A stretch of DNA of 64,000 nucleotides from contig WHUX01000004.1 in the NCBI GenBank assembly GCA_015179025.1, positions 806,001-870,000 of the forward strand. Reading direction: 5' to 3'. Position numbers and translations under genes: made by a program. Numbering within the stretch: the first letter of the stretch is position 1; each line of letters opens with the position of its first letter. This document shows positions 11,834-22,685 of the stretch, piece after piece. The notes beneath the pieces were generated by a model. It worked only from the letters and a program-made list of their open reading frames with translations, was not told where the DNA came from and made no database searches. The DNA is from Terfezia claveryi. Its lineage: Eukaryota > Ascomycota > Pezizomycetes > Pezizales > Pezizaceae.

Positions 11834-14800
11834 ATGGCAAAATTGAGTGGCGTGGTGCGGATTCGCGGGAGGGCTGTTCTCCCCGTAGTCTTATGTCTGT
11901 CTATTTTCCACTTCAGAGGCACCAATGCACAGACGGGCGTCAATGAGACTCAAGTCCGCAATATGATCGTCCAGGAGATCAACCAAATTCAGGGACTTGG
12001 GCAGGAATTTGCGGCCAATTTTTTCACGGATTTAGCGCCGCTCCTCATTCTTTTCGGCGATCAGGTCGTGCGTCAGTACATGGCCCAGTCTCGGGATTGG
12101 GCGGATCATATTATCTTTGCAATTGGGCCTTTGGGTGTTGCTACCGCATTGACCGGTGCTGTGCGAATATGTGGAAAAAAGTTTCTTAGAGGAGTTGTAG
12201 GAAGAGGCCGAGAAACAAAGCAAATGGCTGAGTTAGACCTTACATCTGCAACATCAGAGGATATATATGAGGTATACGATGGGGAGTCCATTGTCCGTGT
12301 GATGGGGGAACAAACCTTTCAAGAAATACGTCTTCAGAAGGAAGGAGGGAAAGTTCATATCGAACAATTATTTAACGGCATGACGGATGGGGATACTCAT
12401 ATACCAGTATGGAAAAGATGGTCATGGTTAGACCAAAGAAATAGTCGGCAGCCGGCGGGTGACTCAGAGAATAGATCAGCAGAACACCATGGGAGATTTC
12501 GAATGGGCCCAAATCTATCATTAAATGCTATCTCTGGGGATATATCGCCAGAGAAGAAATGGTTTTGGGCATTTATAAGTGTACTGCTGCAGATTTTCGT
12601 TATTACATGGGCAGCACTAGTCCAGTACAAGCTTCCAGTACCAGAATTTCGGAAGGATGGGAGAATGGGGGAATTCCGGCCCTATGCATTTCCATGTATG
12701 GTAGCGGGCATGATATCAATCATGATAAGCATGTTGTTTTGTTCGTATGTAGTCGACAAGGCTATGGAAAGGAAAATCTGGAAGCTCAAAGGGAGCGGGG
12801 ATAAAGAAGAAGAGGGAGAGAAGGATGGATCAAATTCTCCGATGGAGTGGCGACCTTGTTGGATTCAGAAGTGCGGCAAGGCAGATGATCAGAGCTTCGA
12901 CTCTTATCTCATTTTTGGCGATCTCCGTGACACACAGAATCCAAAATCAAGAGATGCAGTGGTGACATTGCATCCTAGAAGACAACCGCAGTGCGATGCC
13001 TCGAGTTCCTCCGGATCACCAGGTCATCCTGGAGAGCGAGAGGTTCCAGGATTCCTTGTCTTTCTGACGACAGTGGCTTGTATATTGGGTATCGGAGGAT
13101 TTTTTATTATGGTTGCAGGTACCAGAGCCTTGCACTGGTCCGTTCCAGCGACGCAACTCGGTCAAATTCTATTCATGATGCTTCTGCGAGCGCATATCCG
13201 GAAAAAGATGAATGCATATGATATTCGAGCTGTGAAATTGCCACGGGGTTTTGAGATGGAATGGCTGGTTACAAGGCGTGACGAGATATGGGGTAAATTG
13301 GAGGCTTGGGACAAAGCGGACGACTTTTGGAAATCGGAGGCCAAGGGAAAGTGGAGTTTCGTTACAGGGGAAAAAGTAGTGAGGGAGGAGGAAATCATCA
13401 ACGAGCGTGGGAGCATCACCGTGGGACAAACTCTTCGCGAAATAAGCCGTGGAAAAATCATTGAACTCGAAACACTTGACACTCTCGATGGGCAAGGTAG
13501 CCCAAAGCCCAAAGTTGGTGCACAAATGGCGTTGGATTATTTGAGAACCCTCCTGCATAGCAACGAAAAATGGGAGGGAAATGCCTCTGGATTTGGAAAT
13601 GCCTTGGTCAAGACTATGGAATGCACCCTGAATGCTTTGCTGCCTCCAACGGTCATGAATTCGATTTCACCATCGAAGATTGGGCTTGTGGACAGTTCAC
13701 CGGGCCCCACTCCGCAAGCTGGCGTGCAACCATGGCCAGAAGGTGATAAGGGGCGTGTGTGGCATTGGCCAATCGTTGTGCAGATGGAAGTCCATTCGAC
13801 TGATATTGATGAAGTGGGAAAATCAGCGCCTCAGATGGAGGAACAAATAGTCCGAATCAGTCTCATACAAAAAGAGAGGGGCGGTTGGTTTGTGATGAAA
13901 GAAGGGGTGGAGGCTTTGCTGACCCTGTGGTTGTTTACGTTAAAGCATCGGCCCATCAACCCCACAGAGCCTAAAAAATTTGATCATGTCAACATTCAGC
14001 CGGCGTTTGTGCGTTTGATTGGAAGCAATACCGAACTGGCAAGGTGGGATATCATGAGATGGTACGTTGACCATTGTAGTCGAGTGTATGAAGGGAAATG
14101 TATGACCACCACACAGGCCACGACTGATGAAAAGCAAGAAGATGAAATTGATATTGAGATGGACCGCACTCTGGATCAGGTGATGGGGATCGAACAGGTC
14201 GACTTGCACTCAGAGAATGAGTTGGCAGGAGAACGGGACTCACAAGAAAGTGTACAGCAAACACCCACCTCGCAACTAGCAACAAATCATTGGCATTATT
14301 TCAGAGGGCGTGAGCTGCCGCAGGTTATGGACGAGTATCGGCCCCAGAATCTAGACAGAAGGACGTATACATCACTCGCAACGACCGTCGAATGTACCCT
14401 TGAAGAGCTTTGTGCACAAGAGATCTTGTTTCGGTTTTTCTTCGCCATAGGTACATTCATGAGGGAGGAGCGGGGAATCAGATTGCAGGGAAATACAATC
14501 CTCTCCTCTCGGAACACAGCGACCACATCCCTCGATGCTGACACTACCCCGGAAAGGAGGCTGAAGGCTGCGAAATTTCACAACTCCATCCTCGAGCGGA
14601 TTGCATTGGAGGCGTATCATTCAAAGGTTTGTGGTTCGCTGGAAGAGGCCTACCAATGTATTATACCCGCATTCAGCCAGGCCAGGGTTCTACCCGAGGT
14701 TGGGGAGGTTATGAGTTCGCAAGTAACGCAGATATTTCGGGAACTGGTTGGAAAGGGTGACTGGATCAAGGCCTGTGACCTGTATAACTGGGTCTGGACT

Positions 14801-16684
14801 TCCATGGGTTGCAAGTTTCCTCATCACAGTAACGAGGATTTACATGCCATTGCCTTATTCACAAACTTCGTTCGGAAGCTCCGACATGAAGCAAACACCG
14901 GCTGCCATGGGGGAACTCTGACCAAACAATTGGCTGCAAGGGGGCAGGAAATGCTGAAGATGATAACGGAGCAAAAATTCCAAGTTCGAGACGTTGTGCG
15001 AGCATTGGGGTTGATGCTAGAGTGCATAGACGAGTTGGATGGCCAAATGCAGATGGCGATGTTTGAACCTACAGGGGCTGATACTAGTACCACGCCCGCA
15101 AGCCAACCGAACATTCAGGAAGAGGGCAATGGCCACAGTGTACATGAAGGCTTGGAGGAAAGCGCATCAGGCGGCTCCGAAGAAAGCGCATCAGGCGGCT
15201 CGGAAGAAGGCGCATCAGATGGCTCGGAAGGAGGCGCACAGACTAGGCCCTGGGGCTCAGCAGAGGGAGGAGAGCGTCAGTCGAACCTTGGAGTTGACAG
15301 ACTCGGGTTCAATCATATGACAGGGGAGGCCTTACAAAAGCTTTTCAAATACCTGGGCTTCACTCCGAGCCACAAATTCACGTCGAATATTGCGGAAGGC
15401 GCAGTGATGAGCACGGTGCCGGAGAGGGCAGATCTAGAGCGAGACGCGAACATTCCAGATATTTTCCAACGACGGCCCTTGCACTACGCGGCTGCAAACT
15501 CCGCGCTTGGTATTCCCATACTGGAGCTCTTGATAGAAAAAACAAGCGGCGTTGACCAGAGGGACATCAATGGAAATACACCACTGCATCTAGCTGCCTC
15601 CAGGAATAATCGCAATTTTATTACTGCTCTCGAGAAATTTTTATTGAAAGAGGACCCTGAAATGCGCAAAAAGGCTATGGTGGATTTCAACGCTACCAAT
15701 GAGCTTAAATGGACACCGCTGCATTTTGCCGCCTATAAGGGACACAAGGATATGATAGATGAACTTATTGGAAAGGGTGCCATTATCGATGCGAACGACA
15801 ACACCAACCGGTCACCACTACACTGGGCTGCTCAGGGAGGGCAACTAGGTGTGATTAATATGCTGATAAAGAACCGGGCTAAGACAAAAGCCGTGGATGC
15901 ATATGGAAGGTCCCCGCTGCATGTGGCTGCATCTATGGGCTATTGGGAGGTGGTCGCTGAGCTGGTCGCTCACGGAGCAAGATTGGAGGACGCGGATAAG
16001 GAAGGCAAGAGGGCGTTGGACCTTGTCATCGAACTTTTTGAGAAGCAAGCTGAAAAGGAAATTAAGGGGAAAGAGGCGGCTCTTCAGGCGGATATTTCTG
16101 GGCTTTTGCTGGACACATTGCTTGTTAGCAAGGAAGAAAAGGCAAAAGGCTGGACGTCTTTGCACTGTGCCGCGCATAGAGGGGAATCACAAGCGGTAGC
16201 AATGTTGCTCGGCCTCGATGCAAAACAAAATGCCAACTTAGATGCTAAGGAGAGGATCGCAAATCACACTAGTACTGATCATATTCGTGAAACTGCACTC
16301 CATGTAGCTGCACGTGGTGGACATCTGGAGGTAGTCAAGATTCTCCTCGCGGATAAACCCAAAAACAAGACCAACCTCCGTGCCTACAACAATCTCGGTC
16401 AGGATGCATTAATGCTAGCAGTGAAGAATAATAAGCTGCATGTGGCTGAATTTTTGCTGGTGGTTGCTAGTGCGGAAAGAATGCAAGATATTTTGCTACA
16501 GGTGGGGAGCAGCAACAGTCTCAGTCCTAGGCCCTCTGTCTCTGAGGTTTCACGAGCTGAGAATAAAGATAATACGGGAATGTATCCCCTGCATTGGGCA
16601 GCGTGGCACGGTAACTTAGACCTTGTTAGCATGTTGGTTCGAATGGGGGGGCAAATCCATGCAAGCGTGATCGAGTTGGAATGA
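11834..16684 (+). CDS. giant membrane-anchored ankyrin protein, copy A, 5' ORF (frameshifted near 16650)
   Basis: The start at 11834 (MAKLSGVV) is preferred to the longer open frame from 11660: the context CAAAATGGC is good, the paralogue starts at the equivalent codon, and the next residues form a signal peptide ending near TNAQT. The frame gives 1616 aa. Hydrophobic segments lie near residues 88-113 (FAIGPLGVATALTGAV), 242-265, 287-308, 406-435 and 442-455. The region after the first contains VVGRGRETKQMAE, followed by LDLTSATSEDIYEV, a module I recall in many ascomycete membrane proteins with ankyrin tails. A long conserved middle follows (LEELCAQEILFRFFFAIGTF; DWIKACDLYNWVWTSMG). Ankyrin repeats start near residue 1211 (RRPLHYAAA, NGNTPLHLAAS, WTPLHFAAYKGH, RSPLHWAAQGG and others). 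The frame ends 3 nt into the next ORF after a run of seven G. Role is unknown; a membrane sensor or scaffold is inference. Confidence 0.85.
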   Translation: MAKLSGVVRIRGRAVLPVVLCLSIFHFRGTNAQTGVNETQVRNMIVQEINQIQGLGQEFAANFFTDLAPLLILFGDQVVRQYMAQSRDWADHIIFAIGPLGVATALTGAVRICGKKFLRGVVGRGRETKQMAELDLTSATSEDIYEVYDGESIVRVMGEQTFQEIRLQKEGGKVHIEQLFNGMTDGDTHIPVWKRWSWLDQRNSRQPAGDSENRSAEHHGRFRMGPNLSLNAISGDISPEKKWFWAFISVLLQIFVITWAALVQYKLPVPEFRKDGRMGEFRPYAFPCMVAGMISIMISMLFCSYVVDKAMERKIWKLKGSGDKEEEGEKDGSNSPMEWRPCWIQKCGKADDQSFDSYLIFGDLRDTQNPKSRDAVVTLHPRRQPQCDASSSSGSPGHPGEREVPGFLVFLTTVACILGIGGFFIMVAGTRALHWSVPATQLGQILFMMLLRAHIRKKMNAYDIRAVKLPRGFEMEWLVTRRDEIWGKLEAWDKADDFWKSEAKGKWSFVTGEKVVREEEIINERGSITVGQTLREISRGKIIELETLDTLDGQGSPKPKVGAQMALDYLRTLLHSNEKWEGNASGFGNALVKTMECTLNALLPPTVMNSISPSKIGLVDSSPGPTPQAGVQPWPEGDKGRVWHWPIVVQMEVHSTDIDEVGKSAPQMEEQIVRISLIQKERGGWFVMKEGVEALLTLWLFTLKHRPINPTEPKKFDHVNIQPAFVRLIGSNTELARWDIMRWYVDHCSRVYEGKCMTTTQATTDEKQEDEIDIEMDRTLDQVMGIEQVDLHSENELAGERDSQESVQQTPTSQLATNHWHYFRGRELPQVMDEYRPQNLDRRTYTSLATTVECTLEELCAQEILFRFFFAIGTFMREERGIRLQGNTILSSRNTATTSLDADTTPERRLKAAKFHNSILERIALEAYHSKVCGSLEEAYQCIIPAFSQARVLPEVGEVMSSQVTQIFRELVGKGDWIKACDLYNWVWTSMGCKFPHHSNEDLHAIALFTNFVRKLRHEANTGCHGGTLTKQLAARGQEMLKMITEQKFQVRDVVRALGLMLECIDELDGQMQMAMFEPTGADTSTTPASQPNIQEEGNGHSVHEGLEESASGGSEESASGGSEEGASDGSEGGAQTRPWGSAEGGERQSNLGVDRLGFNHMTGEALQKLFKYLGFTPSHKFTSNIAEGAVMSTVPERADLERDANIPDIFQRRPLHYAAANSALGIPILELLIEKTSGVDQRDINGNTPLHLAASRNNRNFITALEKFLLKEDPEMRKKAMVDFNATNELKWTPLHFAAYKGHKDMIDELIGKGAIIDANDNTNRSPLHWAAQGGQLGVINMLIKNRAKTKAVDAYGRSPLHVAASMGYWEVVAELVAHGARLEDADKEGKRALDLVIELFEKQAEKEIKGKEAALQADISGLLLDTLLVSKEEKAKGWTSLHCAAHRGESQAVAMLLGLDAKQNANLDAKERIANHTSTDHIRETALHVAARGGHLEVVKILLADKPKNKTNLRAYNNLGQDALMLAVKNNKLHVAEFLLVVASAERMQDILLQVGSSNSLSPRPSVSEVSRAENKDNTGMYPLHWAAWHGNLDLVSMLVRMGGQIHASVIELE
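15155..15240 (+). repeat. 24-bp coding minisatellite, copy A only
   Basis: Three full 24-bp units (15155-15178, 15179-15202, 15203-15226) and a partial fourth encode repeats of the type EESASGGS in the linker before the ankyrin domain. Copy B has an unrelated shorter linker at the matching place, so the array expanded or was lost after duplication. Confidence 0.85.
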
Positions 16685-18168
16685 CGGCAATTCACTACGC
16701 TGCAGTCATGGGTTACCATAAGGTAGTGAAATACCTCTTGGGCGAAAAGCCTGAACTCATCAACGTAATGGATAAGGAGGGAGATGCACCATTACATTGC
16801 GCTGCTGCCGGTGGAAGAGTGGAGGTGGTACAGCTTCTCTTAGACCATTATCGAAGTATTGACCGGAATCGCGGTTGTAGTAGTGGTGATTACGACCGCT
16901 TGCTTACAGGTTTTGTGAATAAAACCAACAATCACGGAGAGACCCCCCTGCACTGTGCAGCTAAAGGATTACTTAATGTCGACATCGGGAAACCGGTTCT
17001 CGTATACAAAGGCGTAACATTGGACACCTCAATGTGGAAGAACTTGGATTTAGCAACGACTGACTGGCAAAAAGATCTGATTACTAGGATTTTTCCCAGA
17101 CGTTTCATCAAAAAGATTACTCGAGAGGATTGTAAGAGCTTGGATGAGGGCATACGGAACTGGCAAGAGGAGTTCGTGAGGCTATTATTGAGAATAGATT
17201 CAGATTGTGTTGCACCACCAATTTCAGATGAGTGTGAGAGAAGAGTTGTGGAATTACTGTTGGACAGCAAAGCAAATATCGAAGCAACAGACAAAGATCA
17301 AGAAACCCCCCTGCATGTAGCCGCAAGATGGGGAAGACTCACCATTGCTGAAACTCTGTTGAAGCGGTTACCACTACCCCCAGCCCAGCCTTCTGACAAC
17401 TGGGAAAAGGCGAATATCCGAGCGAGAGATATTCACAAGGATACTCCCTTACACCTCGCAGCGAGATGGGGACATCAGGAGATGGTGAGAGTGCTATTAT
17501 ATGAGCTGGCGCCTCTGGACGCCACTAATGAGCATGGATTTACCCCCCGCCAGGTTGCGGAAGATCACCTCCAGTTCCATATTTCAGATCTGTTAAAGAA
17601 CGATCCTGGGGAAGGTCAAAGCGACTCATCAAGTGATTCTGGAACTACTGCCAACGGTCCTGAAAGTTTCCCAAATTATACGAATGGAGCCCCAAGCTCT
17701 GGCCAGGGGTCTACAAGCGATTTCACGGTTGTAGTTAATGATAACTTAGTCAATGAAGTCCCTCGTACAGAACCTCCACCTAACGAGCTCGATGAGGTTC
17801 CGAATACTTTGACAGAGTTTGATGACCGCGGGACTCTAGCTGCACCAGGTATACTTCACATTTCACACCACGATAGCGGCCTCGGAACTGATACCTCGTC
17901 TATAGCTCTAGCTGCTGATGATGGAAGGACAATCCCCGACGATAATCCAGAGCTTCCAATTGACTGGATACCAATGTGGAATTTTTCTAATGAGGAACTC
18001 TGGGTGTCTGGCAATAGGGATTCTGCAGTCGAGCCCTTATCTTCCATTAACCGCTCTTCTACCATGCCAGTGGAGCCCGACTATTCCCACACTGATCAAG
18101 AAGACGAGCCCACGAGCCGGCGTCCCTCAAGTCAATTCAACCGGGGCCGCAGGCACTTCACTTACTAG
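16681..18168 (+). CDS. copy A, 3' ORF: remaining ankyrin repeats and disordered tail
   Basis: This frame lies -1 relative to the 5' ORF. The first ATG (MTAIHYAAVMGY) sits inside an ankyrin repeat, so this is not a natural N-terminus; it is the continuation of the upstream gene. Coding similarity to copy B reaches back in this frame to about 16655 (KRDRVGMTAIH vs KRDKVGMTAIH), placing the break at GGGGGGG (16647-16653). The 495 residues carry repeats AIHYAAVMGYH, APLHCAAAGGR, TPLHCAAKG, TPLHVAARWGR and TPLHLAARWGH, then a Ser/Gly/Asp-rich tail ending GRRHFTY, matching GPRRFSY in copy B. The frame has stayed open for 1.5 kb, so the break is recent, suppressed, or a homopolymer sequencing error. 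Confidence 0.8.
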   Translation: MTAIHYAAVMGYHKVVKYLLGEKPELINVMDKEGDAPLHCAAAGGRVEVVQLLLDHYRSIDRNRGCSSGDYDRLLTGFVNKTNNHGETPLHCAAKGLLNVDIGKPVLVYKGVTLDTSMWKNLDLATTDWQKDLITRIFPRRFIKKITREDCKSLDEGIRNWQEEFVRLLLRIDSDCVAPPISDECERRVVELLLDSKANIEATDKDQETPLHVAARWGRLTIAETLLKRLPLPPAQPSDNWEKANIRARDIHKDTPLHLAARWGHQEMVRVLLYELAPLDATNEHGFTPRQVAEDHLQFHISDLLKNDPGEGQSDSSSDSGTTANGPESFPNYTNGAPSSGQGSTSDFTVVVNDNLVNEVPRTEPPPNELDEVPNTLTEFDDRGTLAAPGILHISHHDSGLGTDTSSIALAADDGRTIPDDNPELPIDWIPMWNFSNEELWVSGNRDSAVEPLSSINRSSTMPVEPDYSHTDQEDEPTSRRPSSQFNRGRRHFTY

Positions 18169-20641
18169 CCGGAAATAATTTGGCGATGGATTGGATCCTC
18201 ATTTCTTGTGCATCATAATATATCTATATCATGTTGTGTCTACCTCATTGGTGGAATTTTTAGGGTGGTACAGTTGGTATAGGTTTTCGGCTACATGGTT
18301 CTTGTTAATTGCTTTTTTATCTTCACTCGGGCATTGTCATTTTTGTGGTTTTTGTCTTTGCATTGGATGAAATTGGTTGAAGTAATTTATTTGGGTTGAA
18401 GGAAAGGGATATGTGAATTTTCATTGATTGATTTCTTTAATGCCAATTTTTGCATATAGCGGGAGACAGTTGTTATTTCGGTAACAAATGGGATGATTGG
18501 TAATAATCTTTGGTTGTTCATCACAGTAGTATTCAAGGGTTCTAGGGACTTGATGCCATATATAATACCCGTAAGGTCTACAATACCACAACCTATTCCC
18601 ATGGTTTTTTATATCTTTGTACCACCCCCAGTGACTAAAGAATTCAACTTGACGAGAATTCGAACATTAATAAGTCTTACAGGGTGGATTTAATGTAAGT
18701 ACAGGAGATACATTGGGAGAAATACTAAGCTAATAAATATAGGAAGTGCAAATAAAACTTAATGATCCGGAGTGTGCTTGGGGTTATAACTAGGCTGGCC
18801 ATATGTAGACGTATGTCTCCCCAGGCCACGCTAGCCGGCCTCACCGCCTGGGTACTCGTTCCTTATTAGGTCCTATACGAGTCCCAGGGCATTGAATGGG
18901 AGTTCTTCGGCATGGGGGCAAGGATTAGGAGGGGGGAGGGGAGGAGATAAATACAATTAGTGGAGTTGGTGTGAACTAAATAGAATTGCGGCAGGAAAAC
19001 AAGAGGCGATACATTAAGTAATTAAGGTGCGATATAAGGGCAAAAACGTGCATGCATGGTATTTATATTGATAGCAGGCACATAATTTTGTCTGGAGATT
19101 AACATGAAGTTAGCGAGTGCCTAGCATGACAACTAGCGCGATGGGATTGTAAAGCATTCCATCCCTTCAGCATTTTAGTAACTTGGCTCTTAATGATTTC
19201 ACCGAACTGCAGAGTCGCGCAGTCAATAATTCTTGCAGTTGAATGAGAGGTTAAAGGAGCAATGCAATTATGCAGAGAACTTATGTAATACACTGATTTG
19301 ATACTATTATCAGCCTGTTTATTTGCGTCTGTCGCATATATGGTCTTTGCATTTTTAATGGCTTGACATGTACGTATCTTTGGCTCGCATTGCAAAGTTG
19401 GAATTTCTCTCATATAAAAATTTGTTTTTAGTTCATACGCAGGTACAGTAACAGATTTTGTTGTGTTTATAAGTACGGTGTCACCAGAAATTTAAGCAAC
19501 ACACTCCAAACCCCTATTTCAGATATGCTGTATCGTCTCTGCTATACCTTTTATTCTTTGGTACTATGTTTTGTTCTTTGACACTATGGTATACCAGTAC
19601 CTGTTGTGGATTGCAGAAATTATACCCTGGACGCTGTGGCAAGACTAGCTCGATCTACCTACCCATGGGACTGGTTCCAGATAAGCGCGAACGTTGGTAC
19701 CATAGATCTAGCTGAACCAAAGCATTACCCGTATGTAGGTGCGGAGAGATGATCTATGTGCTGTAAGGGTCAAACTCTGTTCTGTATTGGCCGGTATGCT
19801 TAGTTCTATTGAGCCTCACTGTAATATGCTCCCTAGGCGAGCCTATGAATACTTCAAGCAGACTGTACTACATATAGGGTTAAATTGACCCTGGTAAAAT
19901 CTAGACAGAGCTAATGCACAATTCAGCTCGGCTGTGCACGAATGTCAGGTACTCTCTACGAGAGGCTTGTGCCAACCAGACTACGTCAGACCATCAAATA
20001 GCCTAGCAAATGGCCCTGCCCCGCATATCTCACACGGCTAGTCACCGCCGAGACCACTAGTCACCTAACGGGGATGCAGCCGGATTAGGCATCTGGCACT
20101 TCTGAGGAGACTAGCGATCGGAGCCCATGCATGCATCCCCATTCATTGAAGTTGGCACAAGCATTAAAACCCCCCACTGTACTTTTCCAAATTTAAAGTG
20201 AAGAAGGCTCAAGATCTTATAAATGTACAGAGGTAGGTCACATACATATATGCGTTATACGTAACTCTACAGTATTAAGTATGCATACTGTATGGGTTGA
20301 GGTGTAAAATATACTTTGGATTTTTTTTGCAGAGTATGATTTTTTGGCCATTACAGAGTACACTCTATATATATGAGAAGGTTGAATAAAATAGGAAGTC
20401 CGTTTTCGAAATACCAGTACTCCCATGTGTTTTCCGGTAAGTTCAAACCATGCCCAAAAGTTTGGTGAAATACCCTTACAAGACCTCAATACCTTCCACT
20501 TAAATATCTCAAAAACCATATATCGCTCTGATCTGAAATTGAAAACGAGCTAAATACAGGTATCAAAGAAATAGGATCCAAAGCTTCAAGTGGATTGAAG
20601 AGGAATAGGAAGTGAAGTGAAGAGTCAAGGTGAAGATGTAA
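18169..20641. other. intergenic between ankyrin copies, left part
   Basis: The first 400 bp are a 3' untranslated region still alignable with 28724-29050 (TACTAGCCGGAAATA, TTTTCGGCTA...GGTTCTTGT, GAGACAGTTGT). Beyond about 18570 the copies no longer align. No gene was recognised; the dispersed repeat at 19854-20035 lies here. Confidence 0.55.
19854..20035. repeat. dispersed repeat, copy 2 (partner at 8149-8310)
   Basis: Collinear with copy 1 as described there, including CAGCTCGGCTGTGCACGAATG at about 19923. Compared with copy 1 it has insertions between blocks, one containing CAACCAGACTA at 19973-19983, the complement of the motif in copy 1. No coding potential. Confidence 0.7.
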
Positions 20642-21180
20642 CTAGCAGCGCTTGTCCCAGCCCTTCGGTACAATAATAGCTGCCACCAGGTCAGGCATGC
20701 TTCTCCATAGCGACCAACTCTAGAATTGCTTCCTAGGCTTCGGCAAGACCTTAGAAAGTCTAGAATGACTGCATCTGGTATGTTTGCAATGACAAGATAG
20801 GTATTTTATATAGTGATCCATACACGCTCATGGACTGTACGGAGGGTATTTGTTGACCGCGCTCAAGGAATTCAGTGATTACTATTGCTGTATGGACTGG
20901 AGTATTGTCTTGTTGGAATCCGGCACCTCCAATCATGCAGTTGGTTAGCTATTGATATGGTCGATGCCAGCCAGCATCCTGAGTAGCTAACTGTAGACTA
21001 GAGTTGACAGAGTGGCCAGCTTGGAGTACAAAGGTTCCTTGTTTTTTGCCTTATAAGATCCCCAAATCATTATGGAAACCCCTTTTATTGAGTGAATGCA
21101 GTCCTTATTCGAATTACCCAAATTTTCCTTGTATGAGCTGACCACTCTATTATGATTTATCTCTCTAATTTCCAAAACTG
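20642..21180 (-). pseudogene. Tc1/mariner transposase relic
   Basis: Read on the minus strand, one frame gives KGVSIMIWGSYKAKNKEPL (around 21020-21090), matching the block before the second catalytic Asp in Tc1/mariner transposases. Further on, GFQQDNTPVHTA (around 20900) is the canonical second-Asp motif. A terminal segment, DLVAAIIVPKGWDKRC then stop at 20642-20644, matches the usual C-terminal block. Stops and frame changes separate the pieces and the PPxSPDLNPIE region is degraded. No terminal repeats were found. It is an old, dead copy in the spacer between the tandem ankyrin genes. Confidence 0.7.
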
Positions 21181-21999
21181 CCCCACACGTACTCCCAAAA
21201 TATCTTCTAATAGTTTAGTGCTATCACTTCTAAGACTCAGGAAAGTCTTGCCTGAGCTTGATAGCTGATTGTATAGCCTATTTTCTGAGGTAATGATCCA
21301 AGGTATCCAACTAAAACATGACTATCATGAGGACATCAAACTATAGTTCCTTCTATCTTGCTGAGTTTCTTAAAGATATTTAACCTACAAGCATTTTCAA
21401 GGCAATTGAACATTATAGATGTAAGTGAACAAGGATAATATTGTGTAATGGAGTTTGAAAGCTTGTACGGTCGCTGAGTCTATACTTCTTGCTCGAGCTG
21501 ATCGGCATGTTTCACCAAGACTGTGGGGTAAGTTATCCATCGAACAGTGTATATGTATGAGATATTTTATGGTACTAGCTGAATCCGAGGAATTCTTCGC
21601 CACTCTTATGACACTGATATTTTTTTTCCAAGAATCTCCGTACTCGTGTGCCCCCAATAAGGGGGCACCCTCCTGATGGAATAGGTCTATATATCCAAAT
21701 TTTATACTGCTACCATCATCTGGTAAGTTTTGGGTATTGGTTAGCTATGTTGGCTAAGCCGGTTCCTAGTCCTGATAGTGCTTTACCTAAGCCTGGTGAA
21801 ATCGTTTCTTTATCCTAAAACAACTATGGATACCCACAGAGACTGGCATCATTGTTCCGATTCGTAGTATGGTGGTGAGGTGAAAATTGCCAGCCGGGCT
21901 GACCAGGACGGCTATGTCGATCAGCGTCGAAGCGACAAAAGTGGCTCGCGAACCCGGGTTGCATGCATGGGATGGGAACCCCCTGCTGCAGCTACAGTG
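21181..21999. other. intergenic, nothing recognised
   Basis: AT-rich sequence with no domain-bearing frame. The upstream part of the mariner relic may extend here but is too degraded to call. Confidence 0.4.
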
Positions 22000-22685
22000 A
22001 GAATAAGACCTTTTAGCCTTGCTCCGCACCAATCTTTGAGATTTTCTGAGTCTAGCCGTAAACTCCTTGGTGTGTGGTGTTTCTGGATGCAATACTACCT
22101 GAGTCTTCAGCGGGACCACTCTTTGAATGGTTGGGGCCATAAAATTTATATCAGTAATGCGGCGCATATTCGTGTGTTGATGTCCCAACGTCCCTCCTAC
22201 AGTACCTAGCTACCGTATGAACTCACGGTGATTTCACGCTGAAGACAAACCCCCAAGTAGTAGAAGCAGTACTTCAAGCATCAAAGTCAATTACAGTGAG
22301 TACAGAACCCCGAGGGAGTCCAATGGTTCGATCCCAGATTACTAGGATTTGACAAGTTGTTCACATTTTTGCCGGCAAGGCAGCTTTTACATACCGTGGA
22401 TGCCGTTAACATCGTAGGGTCCCTTGCTTGTGCTCCAGTCTGAGACGGTATGTAGCGTCAGTCAAGTTACTTTCTGAGCACTTACGGAGTACTGACCTGG
22501 TTATCTACGACAGACTTGAATTTGTTCTCCACGGACGGATAGCCCCTCTGGGCAAAATATATAACCCTAAACTCCAATCGGCAACTCCCACGACGATATC
22601 ACTGGTTCTCCGGTGAACTCCAGCTCGTGTCATGTCGCCAGATGCCCAATGGACGTCCTCGACTCTACCTCTTTGGTTCATCAAA
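22000..22685 (+). promoter_or_regulatory. 5' flank and leader of ankyrin giant copy B
   Basis: Collinear with the copy A flank (blocks named there). Divergence and indels are clearly higher than in the coding exon, consistent with an older duplication whose coding part is constrained or converted. Confidence 0.6.

Noticed and set aside
16578..16680. An intron to explain the frame change in ankyrin copy A
   Set aside because: GT/AG pairs here would remove conserved ankyrin codons (LHWAAWHGNLDLV) and none restores frame at a sensible length.
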